A DNA stretch of 64,000 bases from Streptococcus oralis ATCC 35037 (lineage in GTDB: Bacteria > Bacillota > Bacilli > Lactobacillales > Streptococcaceae): positions 1,008,001 through 1,072,000 of the forward strand of contig NZ_LR134336.1 in the NCBI RefSeq assembly GCF_900637025.1, given 5' to 3'. Shown in pieces: positions 28,371-37,809 of this stretch. A program made the translations under genes and the position numbers. How positions within the stretch are numbered: the stretch's first letter is position 1; the number at the start of each line of letters is the position of its first letter. The notes beneath the pieces were generated by a model. The model did not search any database and was not told the DNA's origin. It worked only from the letters and a program-made list of their open reading frames with translations.

Positions 28371-29110
28371 TGGCAAAACTAAAAATTGATGTAAATGATT
28401 TGCATAAGTATTATGGAAAAAACGAAGTTTTAAAAGGAATTACAACTAAATTCTACGAAGGAGATGTTGTCTGTATCATCGGACCTTCTGGTTCTGGTAA
28501 ATCGACCTTCCTCCGTAGTCTTAACCTTCTCGAGGAGGTAACGAGTGGCCACATCACAGTGAATGGTTATGACTTGACTGAAAAATCGACCAATGTCGAC
28601 CATGTTCGCGAAAACGTCGGAATGGTTTTCCAGCACTTCAACCTCTTCCCTCACATGTCCGTCCTAGAAAATATCACTTTTGCACCTATTGAACACAAAC
28701 GGATGACAAAAGAAGAAGCTGAAAAATTGGGGATGGAGTTGCTGGAGAAAGTCGGTCTTGCAGACAAAGCTAATGCTAATCCAGATAGCCTTTCAGGTGG
28801 TCAGAAACAGCGTGTAGCTATCGCTCGTGGACTTGCCATGAATCCTGATATCATGCTCTTTGATGAGCCAACTTCCGCTCTTGACCCTGAAATGGTTGGA
28901 GATGTACTGAATGTTATGAAGGAATTGGCAGAACAAGGCATGACCATGATTATCGTAACCCATGAGATGGGATTTGCTCGTCAGGTGGCTAACCGTGTTA
29001 TCTTTACGGCTGATGGTGAATTCCTGGAAGATGGAACTCCAGATCAAATCTTCGATAACCCGCAACACCCTCGTCTAAAAGAATTCTTGGACAAGGTCTT
29101 AAATGTATAA
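28370..29110 (+). CDS. glnQ: Amino-acid ABC transporter ATPase (GlnQ type)
   Basis: 246 residues. Walker [10 protein letters not shown] (about 38-46), Q-loop in [11 protein letters not shown], signature [17 protein letters not shown], Walker [16 protein letters not shown] and the switch His in VTHEMGF. It powers the fused GlnP permease encoded directly upstream, overlapping by 1 nt. A terminator follows. Confidence 0.96.
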   Translation: MAKLKIDVNDLHKYYGKNEVLKGITTKFYEGDVVCIIGPSGSGKSTFLRSLNLLEEVTSGHITVNGYDLTEKSTNVDHVRENVGMVFQHFNLFPHMSVLENITFAPIEHKRMTKEEAEKLGMELLEKVGLADKANANPDSLSGGQKQRVAIARGLAMNPDIMLFDEPTSALDPEMVGDVLNVMKELAEQGMTMIIVTHEMGFARQVANRVIFTADGEFLEDGTPDQIFDNPQHPRLKEFLDKVLNV

Positions 29111-29113
29111 AAC

Positions 29114-29144
29114 AAAACTGTAAGGTTCTCCTTACAGTTTTTTA
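29114..29144 (+). terminator. Terminator of the glnPQ-type operon
   Basis: AAAACTGTAAGG and CCTTACAGTTTT form a 12-bp stem with a TTCT loop, then T residues. Confidence 0.88.
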
Positions 29145-29218
29145 ATTGCGTATTGGATTTTTTGTTTTTTTTGAAAATTATGATAAAATAAAAACTATGA
29201 TAATGAGGAAATCTCATC

Positions 29219-29233
29219 CCTAGTTCAACTAGG
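29219..29233 (+). other. Small hairpin in the zwf leader
   Basis: CCTAGT-TCA-ACTAGG forms a 6-bp stem followed by a run of A in the untranslated leader, 27 nt before the zwf ATG. It has no T run, so it is not a terminator; it may shield or stabilise the mRNA. Confidence 0.35.
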
Positions 29234-29259
29234 AAAAAATATAGAAATTAGGTAGCTAG

Positions 29260-30747
29260 ATGTCATCAAAGGTTATTGTTACAATTTTCGGTGCGAGTGG
29301 AGATTTAGCTAAACGCAAACTCTACCCTTCCCTTTTCAGACTCTATAAATCAGGCAATCTCTCTGAGCATTTTGCTGTTATCGGAACAGCTCGTAGACCT
29401 TGGAGTAAGGAATATTTTGAATCTGTAGTTGTTGAGTCCATCCTTGATTTGGCAGATAGTACCGAGCAAGCCCAGGAATTTGCTAGCCACTTCTACTATC
29501 AAAGCCATGATGTGAATGATACGGAACATTACATTGCTTTGCGTCAATTACAAACTGAGCTGAATGAAAAATACCAAGCTGAACACAATAAGCTCTTCTT
29601 CTTGTCTATGGCACCTCAGTTCTTTGGAACCATTGCCAAGCACCTCAAATCTGAAAACATTGTCGATGGTAAAGGTTTTGAGCGCTTGATCGTTGAGAAA
29701 CCATTTGGTACAGACTACGAAACAGCTAGCAAACTCAATGAAGATCTCCTTGCGGCCTTTGATGAAGAGCAAATCTACCGTATCGACCATTACCTAGGTA
29801 AAGAGATGATTCAGAGTATCTTTGCTGTTCGTTTTGCCAACATGATCTTTGAGAATGTTTGGAATCGCGAACACATCGATAATGTTCAGATTACCTTTGC
29901 GGAACGTTTGGGTGTTGAAGAACGCGGTGGCTACTACGATCAATCTGGTGCCCTTCGTGATATGGTGCAAAACCATACTCTTCAACTCCTCTCTCTTCTA
30001 GCCATGGACAAACCAGCTAGCTTTACAAAGGATGAGATTCGTGCTGAAAAGATAAAGGTCTTTAAAAACCTCTATCATCCAACTGAGGAAGAACTGAAAG
30101 AACAGTTTATCCGTGGTCAATATCGCTCTGGTAAAATCGATGGCATGAAATACATTTCCTATCGAAGCGAGCCAAATGTCGATCCTGAATCTACAACAGA
30201 AACCTTTGCGTCTGGTGCCTTCTTTGTAGACAGCGATCGCTTCCGTGGCGTTCCTTTCTTCTTCCGTACTGGTAAACGCCTGACAGAAAAAGGGACTCAT
30301 GTCAACATCGTCTTTAAGCAAATGGACTCTATCTTTGGAGAACCATTAGCACCGAATATCTGGACCATCTATATCCAACCAACTGAAGGATTCTCTCTCA
30401 GCCTAAATGGGAAGCAAGTCGGTGAAGAATTTAACCTAGCACCAAGCTCTTTAGATTATCGTACAGATGCTACCGCTACTGGGGCTTCACCAGATCCATA
30501 CGAAAAGCTAATCTACGATGTCTTGAACAACAATTCTACCAACTTTAGCCACTGGGATGAGGTGAGCGCTTCTTGGAAATTGATTGACCGTATCGAAGAG
30601 CTCTGGGCTCAAAATGGAGTTCCGCTCCACGACTACAAGTCTGGAAGCATGGGACCACAAGCAAGCTTTGACTTACTTGAAAAGTATGGAGCCAAATGGA
30701 CCTGGCAACCTGATATCGCCTATCGAGAAGATGGCCGTTTAGAATAG
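29260..30747 (+). CDS. zwf: Glucose-6-phosphate 1-dehydrogenase
   Basis: 495 residues. First oxidative step of the pentose phosphate pathway, making NADPH. The cofactor loop GASGDLAKRKLYPSL (about 10-24) and the active-site motif RIDHYLGKE (about 174-182) are intact, as is the EKPFGTD block. The ATG follows an AGGTAG site and a leader of about 60 nt. It converges on ftsY with a shared terminator. Confidence 0.98.
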   Translation: MSSKVIVTIFGASGDLAKRKLYPSLFRLYKSGNLSEHFAVIGTARRPWSKEYFESVVVESILDLADSTEQAQEFASHFYYQSHDVNDTEHYIALRQLQTELNEKYQAEHNKLFFLSMAPQFFGTIAKHLKSENIVDGKGFERLIVEKPFGTDYETASKLNEDLLAAFDEEQIYRIDHYLGKEMIQSIFAVRFANMIFENVWNREHIDNVQITFAERLGVEERGGYYDQSGALRDMVQNHTLQLLSLLAMDKPASFTKDEIRAEKIKVFKNLYHPTEEELKEQFIRGQYRSGKIDGMKYISYRSEPNVDPESTTETFASGAFFVDSDRFRGVPFFFRTGKRLTEKGTHVNIVFKQMDSIFGEPLAPNIWTIYIQPTEGFSLSLNGKQVGEEFNLAPSSLDYRTDATATGASPDPYEKLIYDVLNNNSTNFSHWDEVSASWKLIDRIEELWAQNGVPLHDYKSGSMGPQASFDLLEKYGAKWTWQPDIAYREDGRLE

Positions 30748-30748
30748 C

Positions 30749-30785
30749 AAAAATATCCTGCAAGTCAATCTTGCAGGATATTTAT
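30749..30785. terminator. Bidirectional terminator between zwf and ftsY
   Basis: AAATATCCTGCAAG and CTTGCAGGATATTT form a perfect 14-bp stem with a 5-nt loop between two converging genes. Confidence 0.9.
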
Positions 30786-30791
30786 TTTGTA

Positions 30792-32093
30792 TTAAATCAA
30801 GCCTTCTAAGAGACCCTTCATAAAGTTTTCTGAGTTGAATTCCCCAATATCATCAATTTTTTCACCGAAACCAATCAATTTTACAGGGATATTGAGTTCT
30901 TCGCGGATAGCCAGAACAACACCACCTCGGGCAGTTCCGTCAATTTTTGTCAAAACAATACCTGTCAATGGTGTTATCTTCGAAAATTCCTTAGCTTGTA
31001 CCAAGGCGTTCTGTCCAGTTGAAGCATCGAGTGCCAGGAAAGTTTCATGAGGTGCTTCAGGAACGACACGTTTGATAATGCGACCAATCTTTTCCAACTC
31101 AGCCATAAGGTTGTCCTTGTTTTGCAGACGACCTGCTGTATCAATCATGAGAATATCAATCCCTTCGGCTACGGCGCGTTCCATCCCATCAAAGACCACA
31201 CTTGCTGGATCAGCCTTTTCAGGCCCCGTCACAACAGGAACATCCACACGTCGACCCCATTCAGCTAGCTGGGCCACAGCACCCGCACGGAAGGTATCTG
31301 CCGCAACCAGCATGACTTTCTTGCCAGCTTGTTTATAGCGATGAGCCAATTTCCCAATAGAAGTTGTTTTCCCAACACCATTAACACCAACAAAGAGCAT
31401 GACTGTCAAACCATCTTGGAAATGGATTTGTTCATCGTAGTTGCCATCCTTCTCATAGAGTTCAACCAATTTCTCGATAATGACACGACGAAGTGCGTCA
31501 GGCTTCTTAGCGTTTTCGAGTTTAGCTTCATAGCGTAGTTCTTCTGTTAGGTTTGAAGCGACCTGCACACCGACGTCACTCATGATGAGCAGTTCTTCCA
31601 ATTCCTCGAAGAATTCTTCATCGACAGAACGGAAGTTGGCAAAGAAGGCATTCAAACGAGCACCGAATCCTGTACGGGTTTTCTTGAGACTGCGGTCATA
31701 TTTTTCCTGTACGGTTTCTTCAACCTGAGGAAGTTCTTCTTCTACTACTTCAGAAGCTAGTTCTTCTTCAGTTTCTTGGTTCTCTTCTTCTAGAAATTTT
31801 TCCGACTCTTGGAATTGTTCCAATTCATCAGATTCTAGCCCAAGCTCTTCCTGAGCAGTTTCCTCGACTGCTTCTGGTTCAATCACTTCTTCTGTTGAGA
31901 CTTGAGGAAGTTCTTCTTGAGCAGGTGTTTTTTCCACTTTGTCTCTTGCTGTCTCTTCCTGAGCAGTTTCTTCGACTGCCGTTTGGTTTTCTTCAACCTC
32001 TTCTGACAAATCAAGATTTTCCAAAGCTTCTTTAACAATATCTTCGATTTTCGGCTCTTCTTTTTTCCCGAATAAACGGTCAAACAATCCCAT
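30792..32093 (-). CDS. ftsY: Signal recognition particle receptor FtsY
   Basis: 433 residues. The C-terminal NG GTPase domain (about 135-433) has G1 GVNGVGKTTSIGKL, DTAGRLQ, TKIDGTARGG and the closing GFGEKIDD. The first 130 residues are a Glu-rich acidic A-domain containing repeats of EETAQEE and EELPQV, with matching DNA repeats. It receives ribosome-SRP complexes at the membrane. It is third in an operon behind two HAD phosphatases, 3 nt after the second. Confidence 0.97.
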   Translation of the reverse strand: MGLFDRLFGKKEEPKIEDIVKEALENLDLSEEVEENQTAVEETAQEETARDKVEKTPAQEELPQVSTEEVIEPEAVEETAQEELGLESDELEQFQESEKFLEEENQETEEELASEVVEEELPQVEETVQEKYDRSLKKTRTGFGARLNAFFANFRSVDEEFFEELEELLIMSDVGVQVASNLTEELRYEAKLENAKKPDALRRVIIEKLVELYEKDGNYDEQIHFQDGLTVMLFVGVNGVGKTTSIGKLAHRYKQAGKKVMLVAADTFRAGAVAQLAEWGRRVDVPVVTGPEKADPASVVFDGMERAVAEGIDILMIDTAGRLQNKDNLMAELEKIGRIIKRVVPEAPHETFLALDASTGQNALVQAKEFSKITPLTGIVLTKIDGTARGGVVLAIREELNIPVKLIGFGEKIDDIGEFNSENFMKGLLEGLI

Positions 32094-32096
32094 ATT

Positions 32097-32915
32097 CTAA
32101 TTCTCCTTTAGCACGTATTCTTCGATAACCCAGGCAACGGCTTCCTCATCGTTGGTCATTGGGGTAATCACATTGGCGACTTCCTTAACTGCTGGAACTG
32201 CATTTTGCATGGCAACTCCCAGACCTGCCCACTCAATCATGGAAAGGTCATTGGCCTCGTCCCCACAAGCCATAACTTGACTTTGATCAATTCCTAAATG
32301 TTTAATTAATTTCGCTAAACCTGTCGTCTTGTGGACATTTTTCGGCGACCATTCCAATAAGAGTTCACGCGATTTAAAGATTTCATATTGGTCAAATAAT
32401 TCTGGAGAAATCTGTTGAATCGCTGCATCCAAAGGTTCTTGGGCAAAGGCAGTCACACATTTATTATACGTCATCTGACTAGATAGATCCTCAAAAGCGA
32501 CAGGTACGAAAGTCAAGGCTGGGTTGAACTTGGCATAGAGACTTTCTTGGTCAGACTGGATTTGATAGACGGTTCCTTCTGAAATGGCATCTAACGGCAA
32601 CCCTAGTTTTTCAGTTTCCTCGTACAAGCGTGCCACATCGTCGATTGAAAAGACGGTTTTATCGAGAATCTCCCCTGTATTTTTCTGTACTAGACCACCA
32701 TTAAAGGTGATGGTGTACTCATCCTCCTGACCATCAGTCCCTAGCTCATGGAGAAAGAAATCCATAGCCTTCAGAGGACGTCCCGTTGTCAGAACGACCT
32801 TGATGTCACGGTCACGCGCAGCTTTGAGGACCGCCTTGGTACGATCTGTCAGCTTTTTATCCGTTGTCAGCAAAGTACCGTCCAAATCCAGTGCAATCAA
32901 TTTAATATCTGCCAT
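32097..32915 (-). CDS. Cof-type HAD-superfamily phosphatase
   Basis: 272 residues. Class IIB HAD layout: motif I DLDGTLLTTDK (about 9-19), motif II TTGRP, a cap domain in the middle, and motif III-IV near the C-terminus with Lys (GLAKLIKHLG) and GDEANDLSMIEWAG. The family dephosphorylates sugar phosphates, flavin mononucleotide or pyridoxal phosphate; the substrate is not known. It overlaps its paralog upstream by 1 nt and precedes ftsY by 3 nt. Confidence 0.92.
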   Translation of the reverse strand: MADIKLIALDLDGTLLTTDKKLTDRTKAVLKAARDRDIKVVLTTGRPLKAMDFFLHELGTDGQEDEYTITFNGGLVQKNTGEILDKTVFSIDDVARLYEETEKLGLPLDAISEGTVYQIQSDQESLYAKFNPALTFVPVAFEDLSSQMTYNKCVTAFAQEPLDAAIQQISPELFDQYEIFKSRELLLEWSPKNVHKTTGLAKLIKHLGIDQSQVMACGDEANDLSMIEWAGLGVAMQNAVPAVKEVANVITPMTNDEEAVAWVIEEYVLKEN

Positions 32916-33706
32916 TACAAACCCTCCATATAAGCCATCACTGATTGGTCCTTATGGTGGCCAATCACTGCTTCTGCTAATTCTAAAATTTCTGGTCGCG
33001 CATTTTCAGGAGCGATGGGGTGCCCCACTACCTGCATCATGTGAAGGTCATTGAGATTATCGCCAAAAGCCATAACCTGATCCATGGTCAGACCCAGTTT
33101 TTTTGCCAGCTCAACAATAGCTACACCCTTATCAACATAGTCCAAGACAATATCAATGGATTCAAAACCAGTTGTCATGGCTTTCACACCAGGAACATTT
33201 TCGTTGACCCAGGCCTCACCAACTTCTATCGTTTCTTCTGTGAAGTTGGTGGTGAATTTAAAAATCTCATCCGTGATATCTTCTAAACTCGCTACTTTTT
33301 GAATGTTTTCATTGTAGTGACGACTAAACATCAGATAGATCTCATCCACTGTATCCAATACATAACAAGCTTTTTTCCCAGTCAAGAGCATTTTTCTTTC
33401 ATCAAAATAGGGCGATTTCTTTAAAGCTTCAAAAGTGCTCAAGTAAAAATCCCGAGACATAGTAGCCTCATACATATCCTCGCCATGAAACTCAACATAG
33501 CTCCCATTTTCAGCTATAAAAATCACTTCATCACGCACATCCGCAAACAACTTTTTCAGGGACAAGATACCGCGACCTGAAGCCACAGCAAAATAAATCC
33601 CCTTTTCCTTGTAGGAAACAAGTACGTTTTTGAGGCGTTTCATATCAAACCGACCCTCTCCATCTAGAAAGGTTCCATCCATATCGGTTGCTACAAGTTT
33701 AATCAT
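32915..33706 (-). CDS. Cof-type HAD-superfamily phosphatase, second copy
   Basis: 263 residues from the ATG at 33706 (MIKLVATDMDGTF); an ATG 12 nt earlier sits almost on the GGAG site, while the chosen one has AAGGA 4 nt upstream. Motif I DMDGTFLDGEG, motif II ASGRG, and the closing GDNLNDLHMM are intact. Same family as the next gene with modest similarity, so not a recent duplication. It leads the HAD-HAD-ftsY operon. Confidence 0.9.
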   Translation of the reverse strand: MIKLVATDMDGTFLDGEGRFDMKRLKNVLVSYKEKGIYFAVASGRGILSLKKLFADVRDEVIFIAENGSYVEFHGEDMYEATMSRDFYLSTFEALKKSPYFDERKMLLTGKKACYVLDTVDEIYLMFSRHYNENIQKVASLEDITDEIFKFTTNFTEETIEVGEAWVNENVPGVKAMTTGFESIDIVLDYVDKGVAIVELAKKLGLTMDQVMAFGDNLNDLHMMQVVGHPIAPENARPEILELAEAVIGHHKDQSVMAYMEGL

Positions 33707-33743
33707 AAAATCCTTCATTCTCCAATTGATAAATCTATCTTCT

Positions 33744-33752
33744 ATTATACCA
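33744..33752 (-). promoter_or_regulatory. Extended -10 promoter of the HAD-HAD-ftsY operon
   Basis: The minus strand reads TGGTATAAT, about 38 nt before the chosen ATG. Confidence 0.65.
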
Positions 33753-33863
33753 TAGATAAGTTTAAAAAGGTCCAGTACAGTAGGATAGCACTACTTTTTC
33801 GGAGAAACTTCAAAGGGCCTAAAAATTAGAATCGTAGAACTTTTTTCAGATAGTTTAAAAAGT

Positions 33864-33892
33864 TTGTATTCCCCTACTCTTTTCTCTATAAT
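33864..33892 (+). promoter_or_regulatory. Promoter of the VIT-family gene
   Basis: TTGTAT (33864-33869), exactly 17 nt, then TATAAT (33887-33892). Transcription would start near 33899, so only the ATG codons at 33906 and 33912 can be used. Confidence 0.75.
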
Positions 33893-33911
33893 GGAGAGAA
33901 AGGAGATGACT

Positions 33912-34607
33912 ATGACTGAAATAAAACATGAAATTGATGCAAACTTTGCAGGCCGACTCAATATCCTACGCGCGGGTGTTCTTGGTGCCAATGATGGGAT
34001 TATTTCCATCGCTGGAGTCGTTATCGGTGTTGCCAGTGCGACAAGCAATATCTGGATTATCTTTTTATCAGGTTTGGCTGCTATCCTCGCTGGTGCTTTT
34101 TCTATGGCAGGTGGCGAATATGTCTCTGTATCCACTCAGAAAGACACGGAAGAAGCCGCTGTCGCTAGAGAACAATTGCTCTTGGACAAAGACATCGAAT
34201 CTGCTAAACAATCCCTCTATGCTGCTTACCTTCAAAACGGTGAGTGTGAAACGTCTGCCCAACTCTTGACCAACAAGGCCTTTTTAAAAAATCCACTTAA
34301 AGCCTTGGTCGAAGAAAAGTATGGAATCGAGTACGAAGAGTTTACCAATCCTTGGCATGCTGCTATCTCTAGCTTTATCGCCTTTGTATTAGGAAGTCTT
34401 CCTCCCATGCTGTCGATCATCGTCTTTCCAAGTGACTTTCGGATTCCAGCTACTGTTATTATCGTAGCCCTCTCCCTTCTTATTACGGGCTATACTAGTG
34501 CTAAATTAGGCAAGGCTCCTACGAAAACAGCTATGATCCGCAACCTCTGTATCGGACTTCTGACCATGGGCGTAACCTTCCTCTTGGGACAACTCTTTAG
34601 CATTTAA
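33912..34607 (+). CDS. VIT1/CCC1 family membrane transporter (Fe2+/Mn2+)
   Basis: 231 residues. The ATG at 33912 is 6 nt after AGGAG; one at 33906 directly touches that site. The N-terminal motif LRAGVLGANDGIISIAGVV (about 18-36) is typical of VIT proteins, followed by five hydrophobic segments (about 20-42, 47-68, 150-172, 175-195, 208-228) and a charged middle region (about 70-145). Plant and yeast homologs move iron or manganese into vacuoles; in bacteria export or storage is assumed. Single gene between two terminators. Confidence 0.87.
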   Translation: MTEIKHEIDANFAGRLNILRAGVLGANDGIISIAGVVIGVASATSNIWIIFLSGLAAILAGAFSMAGGEYVSVSTQKDTEEAAVAREQLLLDKDIESAKQSLYAAYLQNGECETSAQLLTNKAFLKNPLKALVEEKYGIEYEEFTNPWHAAISSFIAFVLGSLPPMLSIIVFPSDFRIPATVIIVALSLLITGYTSAKLGKAPTKTAMIRNLCIGLLTMGVTFLLGQLFSI

Positions 34608-34613
34608 GATAAA

Positions 34614-34649
34614 AGAAATACCTCGATAAACATCGAGGTATCTTTTTTA
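34614..34649. terminator. Bidirectional terminator between the VIT gene and bceB-like gene
   Basis: ATACCTCGAT-AAAC-ATCGAGGTAT is a perfect 10-bp hairpin with T-rich tails on both strands. Confidence 0.88.
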
Positions 34650-36635
34650 CATTTGCACAATCTTACGATAGCTTCTTGAGGTAATCATAAAGATTAAGAC
34701 ATAGACAATGAGGAATATAGCACAGATGGACAGAGTGACTGTCAACATCATGGTCGCATCTAGCACACCAATGACTTTTAGGATGAGGCTAAGCATATGA
34801 TAGGCAAATGCAAGGTGTAGGAAGGCAAATAGCAAAGGAAGGAAGAATACAGTTAGCACCTGTTTGTTGATAGTTTGCTTGATTTGCTTTTGATCGAGAC
34901 CGACTTTTTGCAAAATGATAAAGCGTTCACGATCTTCATAGCCTTCAGAGATTTGTTTGTAGTAGATAACAAGAACTGTTCCCACCATAAAGATGATAGA
35001 GAGAAAGATACCGATGAAGAAAACTCCACCAAAGAGAGCACTCATCTGCGCACTACTATCAGCCAGATTGCTTCCGTAAACATAGCTTCCTTCTTTGTTT
35101 ATTTCTCTATTAAAGTTGTTAACGAATTTTGAATAGTTATCTGCAATTTTAAGTTGCTCGTCCTCATTAGCTGTTACATTCATTCCCCCATAGTATTGAT
35201 TAAAGATGGAAGAGTTAGGATGCTGTTCAAGAAAGGCTTGTAAGTCAGGAACAACCAAATAGTTATAGTCCGAAGTTAGAATATTGTACTGATTTGGGAC
35301 ATGTTCAAGAATAAAATCTTTTTTGATTTCTTCTTTGATCGTGTAGGTCTGGTTATTCAGAGTCAGTTCTTTCTGCCCTTGAAGTTCCTTGTTTTGAGCA
35401 AACAATCCAACTTCCTTACCTGAAAGTCCAAGTTTCTGTCCTGTCATATTCTCATAGTCTTTTTGGTCAAAGACCATAAAAATAGTTTTCGGTTGAACAC
35501 GATTTTGACCTTTCTCAAAGATTGTCAATTTCGTACCTTCTTGATTTGCCACACCAAAGTTACTGTATGTAAGAACTTCTTTCTTTGTGACAGTCAATCC
35601 TTTATCACTAGCATACTTGTTCAAGAGTTTTTCGATGTCTTCTTTTTCAACATTCTGTCCTGTAATCCCAAAATCATGTGGATTCATGACCTTCTTGAAG
35701 TTTTCTGAAGCCTTAAAAATGCTTGTTGCAGCAGACATAGTCACCAAGACCATGGTTGAAAGAATGGCAATCGTAGCCAAACCAACCGCATTTTTCTTCA
35801 TACGGAAAATGAGATTAGATACGGAAATCATGTTGTTGGGTTGGTAATAGTAAGTCTTGTTTTTCTTTAAGATTTGTAAGAAAACTGTAATCCCTGCATT
35901 GAAGAGAAGATAAGTTCCCAAAATTACCAACAAGACTGCTACGAAGAAAATCAGAACAGCAGAAAGTGGGTTTTCGACTGTTACTGCTAGATAATAACCC
36001 GCTCCCAAACTAATCAGACCTAGAATGGTTTGAAGGCCTAAGAAACGTCCTTTTTTCTCACCACTGGCTTTTTCACGAGAGAGTTGAAGGGCATTCATGC
36101 GTGCGATGCGAAAGGCATTGATAAAAATTAGACCTAGGAAGATAGCTCCAAAGACGATAAGAACTAGGATAAAGACAATTGGTTGGAAAGTCGAAACGAG
36201 CTCCACCTTCATCTTCATCAGCTTCAGAAGAAGGGCAAAGATTAGCTTATCAAAGAGAGCTCCTAGGCCGAGACCAGCTGTCAAGGTTAAGGAACCAAAA
36301 ATAAGAAGCTCCTTAAAAACCATACTGATCAAATGGCGCTTTTCAAGCCCCAGCATACCATATACACCCAGCTCCTTGGAGCGGTTCTTCATGACAAAAC
36401 TATTGGCATAAAGGACAATAATTCCAGAAGCGATGGTAACAACTACCATACCGAGGGCAAGCGTCATAGAGATAGTTTCTCCTCCTCGAATCTTGCCAAT
36501 GTTAGGATTAAGTGACAATGAGTAAAAAAGATAGGTGATGGTCACTGCTAAGAGAACAGCAAGGGCAAAGGGATAGTAGAGTTTGCGGTTTTTAATCAAG
36601 TTAGATACCGCTAACTTATTGGTTAATCGGAACAT
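34647..36635 (-). CDS. BceB-type ABC transporter permease (antimicrobial peptide resistance)
   Basis: 662 residues. An FtsX-like permease of the ten-helix BceB layout: helices at about 18-38 and 55-77, several between 100 and 310, a large outer domain (about 315-520), and three C-terminal helices (about 535-560, 590-615, 625-650). The outer domain senses or binds peptide antibiotics in this family. It follows its ATPase with 1 nt between them. The pneumococcal counterpart has been linked to bacitracin and cationic-peptide tolerance. No histidine kinase lies beside it here. Confidence 0.9.
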   Translation of the reverse strand: MFRLTNKLAVSNLIKNRKLYYPFALAVLLAVTITYLFYSLSLNPNIGKIRGGETISMTLALGMVVVTIASGIIVLYANSFVMKNRSKELGVYGMLGLEKRHLISMVFKELLIFGSLTLTAGLGLGALFDKLIFALLLKLMKMKVELVSTFQPIVFILVLIVFGAIFLGLIFINAFRIARMNALQLSREKASGEKKGRFLGLQTILGLISLGAGYYLAVTVENPLSAVLIFFVAVLLVILGTYLLFNAGITVFLQILKKNKTYYYQPNNMISVSNLIFRMKKNAVGLATIAILSTMVLVTMSAATSIFKASENFKKVMNPHDFGITGQNVEKEDIEKLLNKYASDKGLTVTKKEVLTYSNFGVANQEGTKLTIFEKGQNRVQPKTIFMVFDQKDYENMTGQKLGLSGKEVGLFAQNKELQGQKELTLNNQTYTIKEEIKKDFILEHVPNQYNILTSDYNYLVVPDLQAFLEQHPNSSIFNQYYGGMNVTANEDEQLKIADNYSKFVNNFNREINKEGSYVYGSNLADSSAQMSALFGGVFFIGIFLSIIFMVGTVLVIYYKQISEGYEDRERFIILQKVGLDQKQIKQTINKQVLTVFFLPLLFAFLHLAFAYHMLSLILKVIGVLDATMMLTVTLSICAIFLIVYVLIFMITSRSYRKIVQM

Positions 36636-36636
36636 A

Positions 36637-37395
36637 CTAATTCACCTCGCTTGCCATAACAGTCAAAGTATCAGAGATTTCTTGGAACATCTGACGCTCT
36701 GTCTTGTCTCCGCGGTAGATTTGGTTGTAAAGAATGCCATCCTTGATAAAGAGTACACGCTTGGCCCTACTGGCTGCAGCTGTTGAGTGGGTTACCATGA
36801 GAATGGTTTGGCCTCGCTCATTGATTTCATCAAAAACATCTAGAAGAGCTGCAGATGACTTGGAGTCAAGGGCTCCTGTTGGCTCATCAGCAAGGAGAAT
36901 TTCAGGTTCTGTGATGATGGCGCGTGCTACTGCTACCCGCTGTTTTTGACCCCCTGAGATCTCGTAAGGATACTTCTCTTGCAATTGGTTGATGCCCAAA
37001 TTTTCAGCTGTCACTACCAATTTCTTCATCATCTCCGTAATGGGTTTTCGAGATAAAACTAGAGGAAGTAAGATATTGTCCTTAACAGACAGGGTATCTA
37101 GCAGATTAAAGTCTTGGAAAACAAATCCCAACTTCTCACGACGGAAACTCGAAGCCTGTGAATTTTTAATAGTGGCTGTGTCGGTTCCGTTTAAGTAAAC
37201 CTGCCCGCGAGTTGGTTTATCCAGCATAGCTAGAATGTTGAGCAGGGTTGACTTTCCTGAACCAGATTCACCCATGATGGCAACGTAGTCACCCTTTTCC
37301 ACGGTAAAGTGAATATCTTTGAGTGCCTCTACCTGATTGCCTTGGAAACGTGTTTTGTAGATTTTTTGAACGTGTTTTACATCTAAAAGTGTCAT
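36637..37395 (-). CDS. BceA-type ABC transporter ATPase
   Basis: 252 residues. Walker [10 protein letters not shown] (about 38-46), Q-loop [10 protein letters not shown], signature [15 protein letters not shown], Walker [13 protein letters not shown], His switch VTHSTAAAS. It belongs to the LolD/MacB-BceA group and pairs with the permease downstream. The ATG has a GAAGGAG site, and the 36-residue ORF ends 13 nt upstream, so the three are likely one transcript. Confidence 0.94.
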   Translation of the reverse strand: MTLLDVKHVQKIYKTRFQGNQVEALKDIHFTVEKGDYVAIMGESGSGKSTLLNILAMLDKPTRGQVYLNGTDTATIKNSQASSFRREKLGFVFQDFNLLDTLSVKDNILLPLVLSRKPITEMMKKLVVTAENLGINQLQEKYPYEISGGQKQRVAVARAIITEPEILLADEPTGALDSKSSAALLDVFDEINERGQTILMVTHSTAAASRAKRVLFIKDGILYNQIYRGDKTERQMFQEISDTLTVMASEVN

Positions 37396-37408
37396 AATTT
37401 TCTCCTTC

Positions 37409-37519
37409 TTAATATCCCATCATTTGAAACTGTGCTTGCATCATAGCGCATCCCAGTTGAACACGCTCTATGTCTTTTTGACTTGGTTTTCTTCTTTTCT
37501 TTTGTAAGATTCTTTTCAT
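37409..37519 (-). CDS. 36-residue basic small protein leading the BceAB-type operon
   Basis: ATG at 37519 with an AAAGGAG site 7 nt upstream, ending 13 nt before the ATPase gene. The product starts with a very basic stretch (MKRILQKKRRKP) and ends in a Met/Gln-rich part (MMQAQFQMMGY), with one Cys at residue 24. It has no signal peptide or membrane helix. It may be a real small protein or a leader peptide that couples translation to the transporter. Not recognised beyond a vague memory of small ORFs at this place in related genomes. Confidence 0.65.
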   Translation of the reverse strand: MKRILQKKRRKPSQKDIERVQLGCAMMQAQFQMMGY

Positions 37520-37604
37520 GTTTTTGCTCCTTTGTTCTTTATGAGTCTAGTTTATCGCAAAAAAAGACGGCTTGCCATAACCTAACCTTACAAAAGAGAC
37601 TTTA

Positions 37605-37624
37605 ATCTTACATTTTTGTAAGAT
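37605..37624. promoter_or_regulatory. Perfect palindrome upstream of the small ORF and BceAB-type genes
   Basis: ATCTTACA-TTTT-TGTAAGAT, 8-bp arms with 4-nt spacing, about 86 nt before the small ORF. A partial copy (CCTTACAAAAG) lies just downstream in the direction of the operon. It is probably an operator for a regulator of the transporter, but the regulator is not in this window. Confidence 0.55.
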
Positions 37625-37677
37625 AGAAGAATATCAAGTAATTTCGCTATCAATATTTTACCACAAATGAAATACAA

Positions 37678-37706
37678 GAAGAAAACCCTTGCGGATGCAA
37701 GGGTTA
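37678..37706 (-). terminator. Terminator of the three-gene island
   Basis: AACCCTTGC-ATCC-GCAAGGGTT on the minus strand followed by TTTTC. The 100 nt between it and the ATPase stop show no gene or clear signal. Confidence 0.75.
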
Positions 37707-37809
37707 AAATCAACTATTCAGTCTGCATCAATCAGTAAGAAATGTAGCTACAATTTGATAAGACATTCTTTCAATTAATTATACTTCTATGTTACCAGAA
37801 CTGTTTTAT

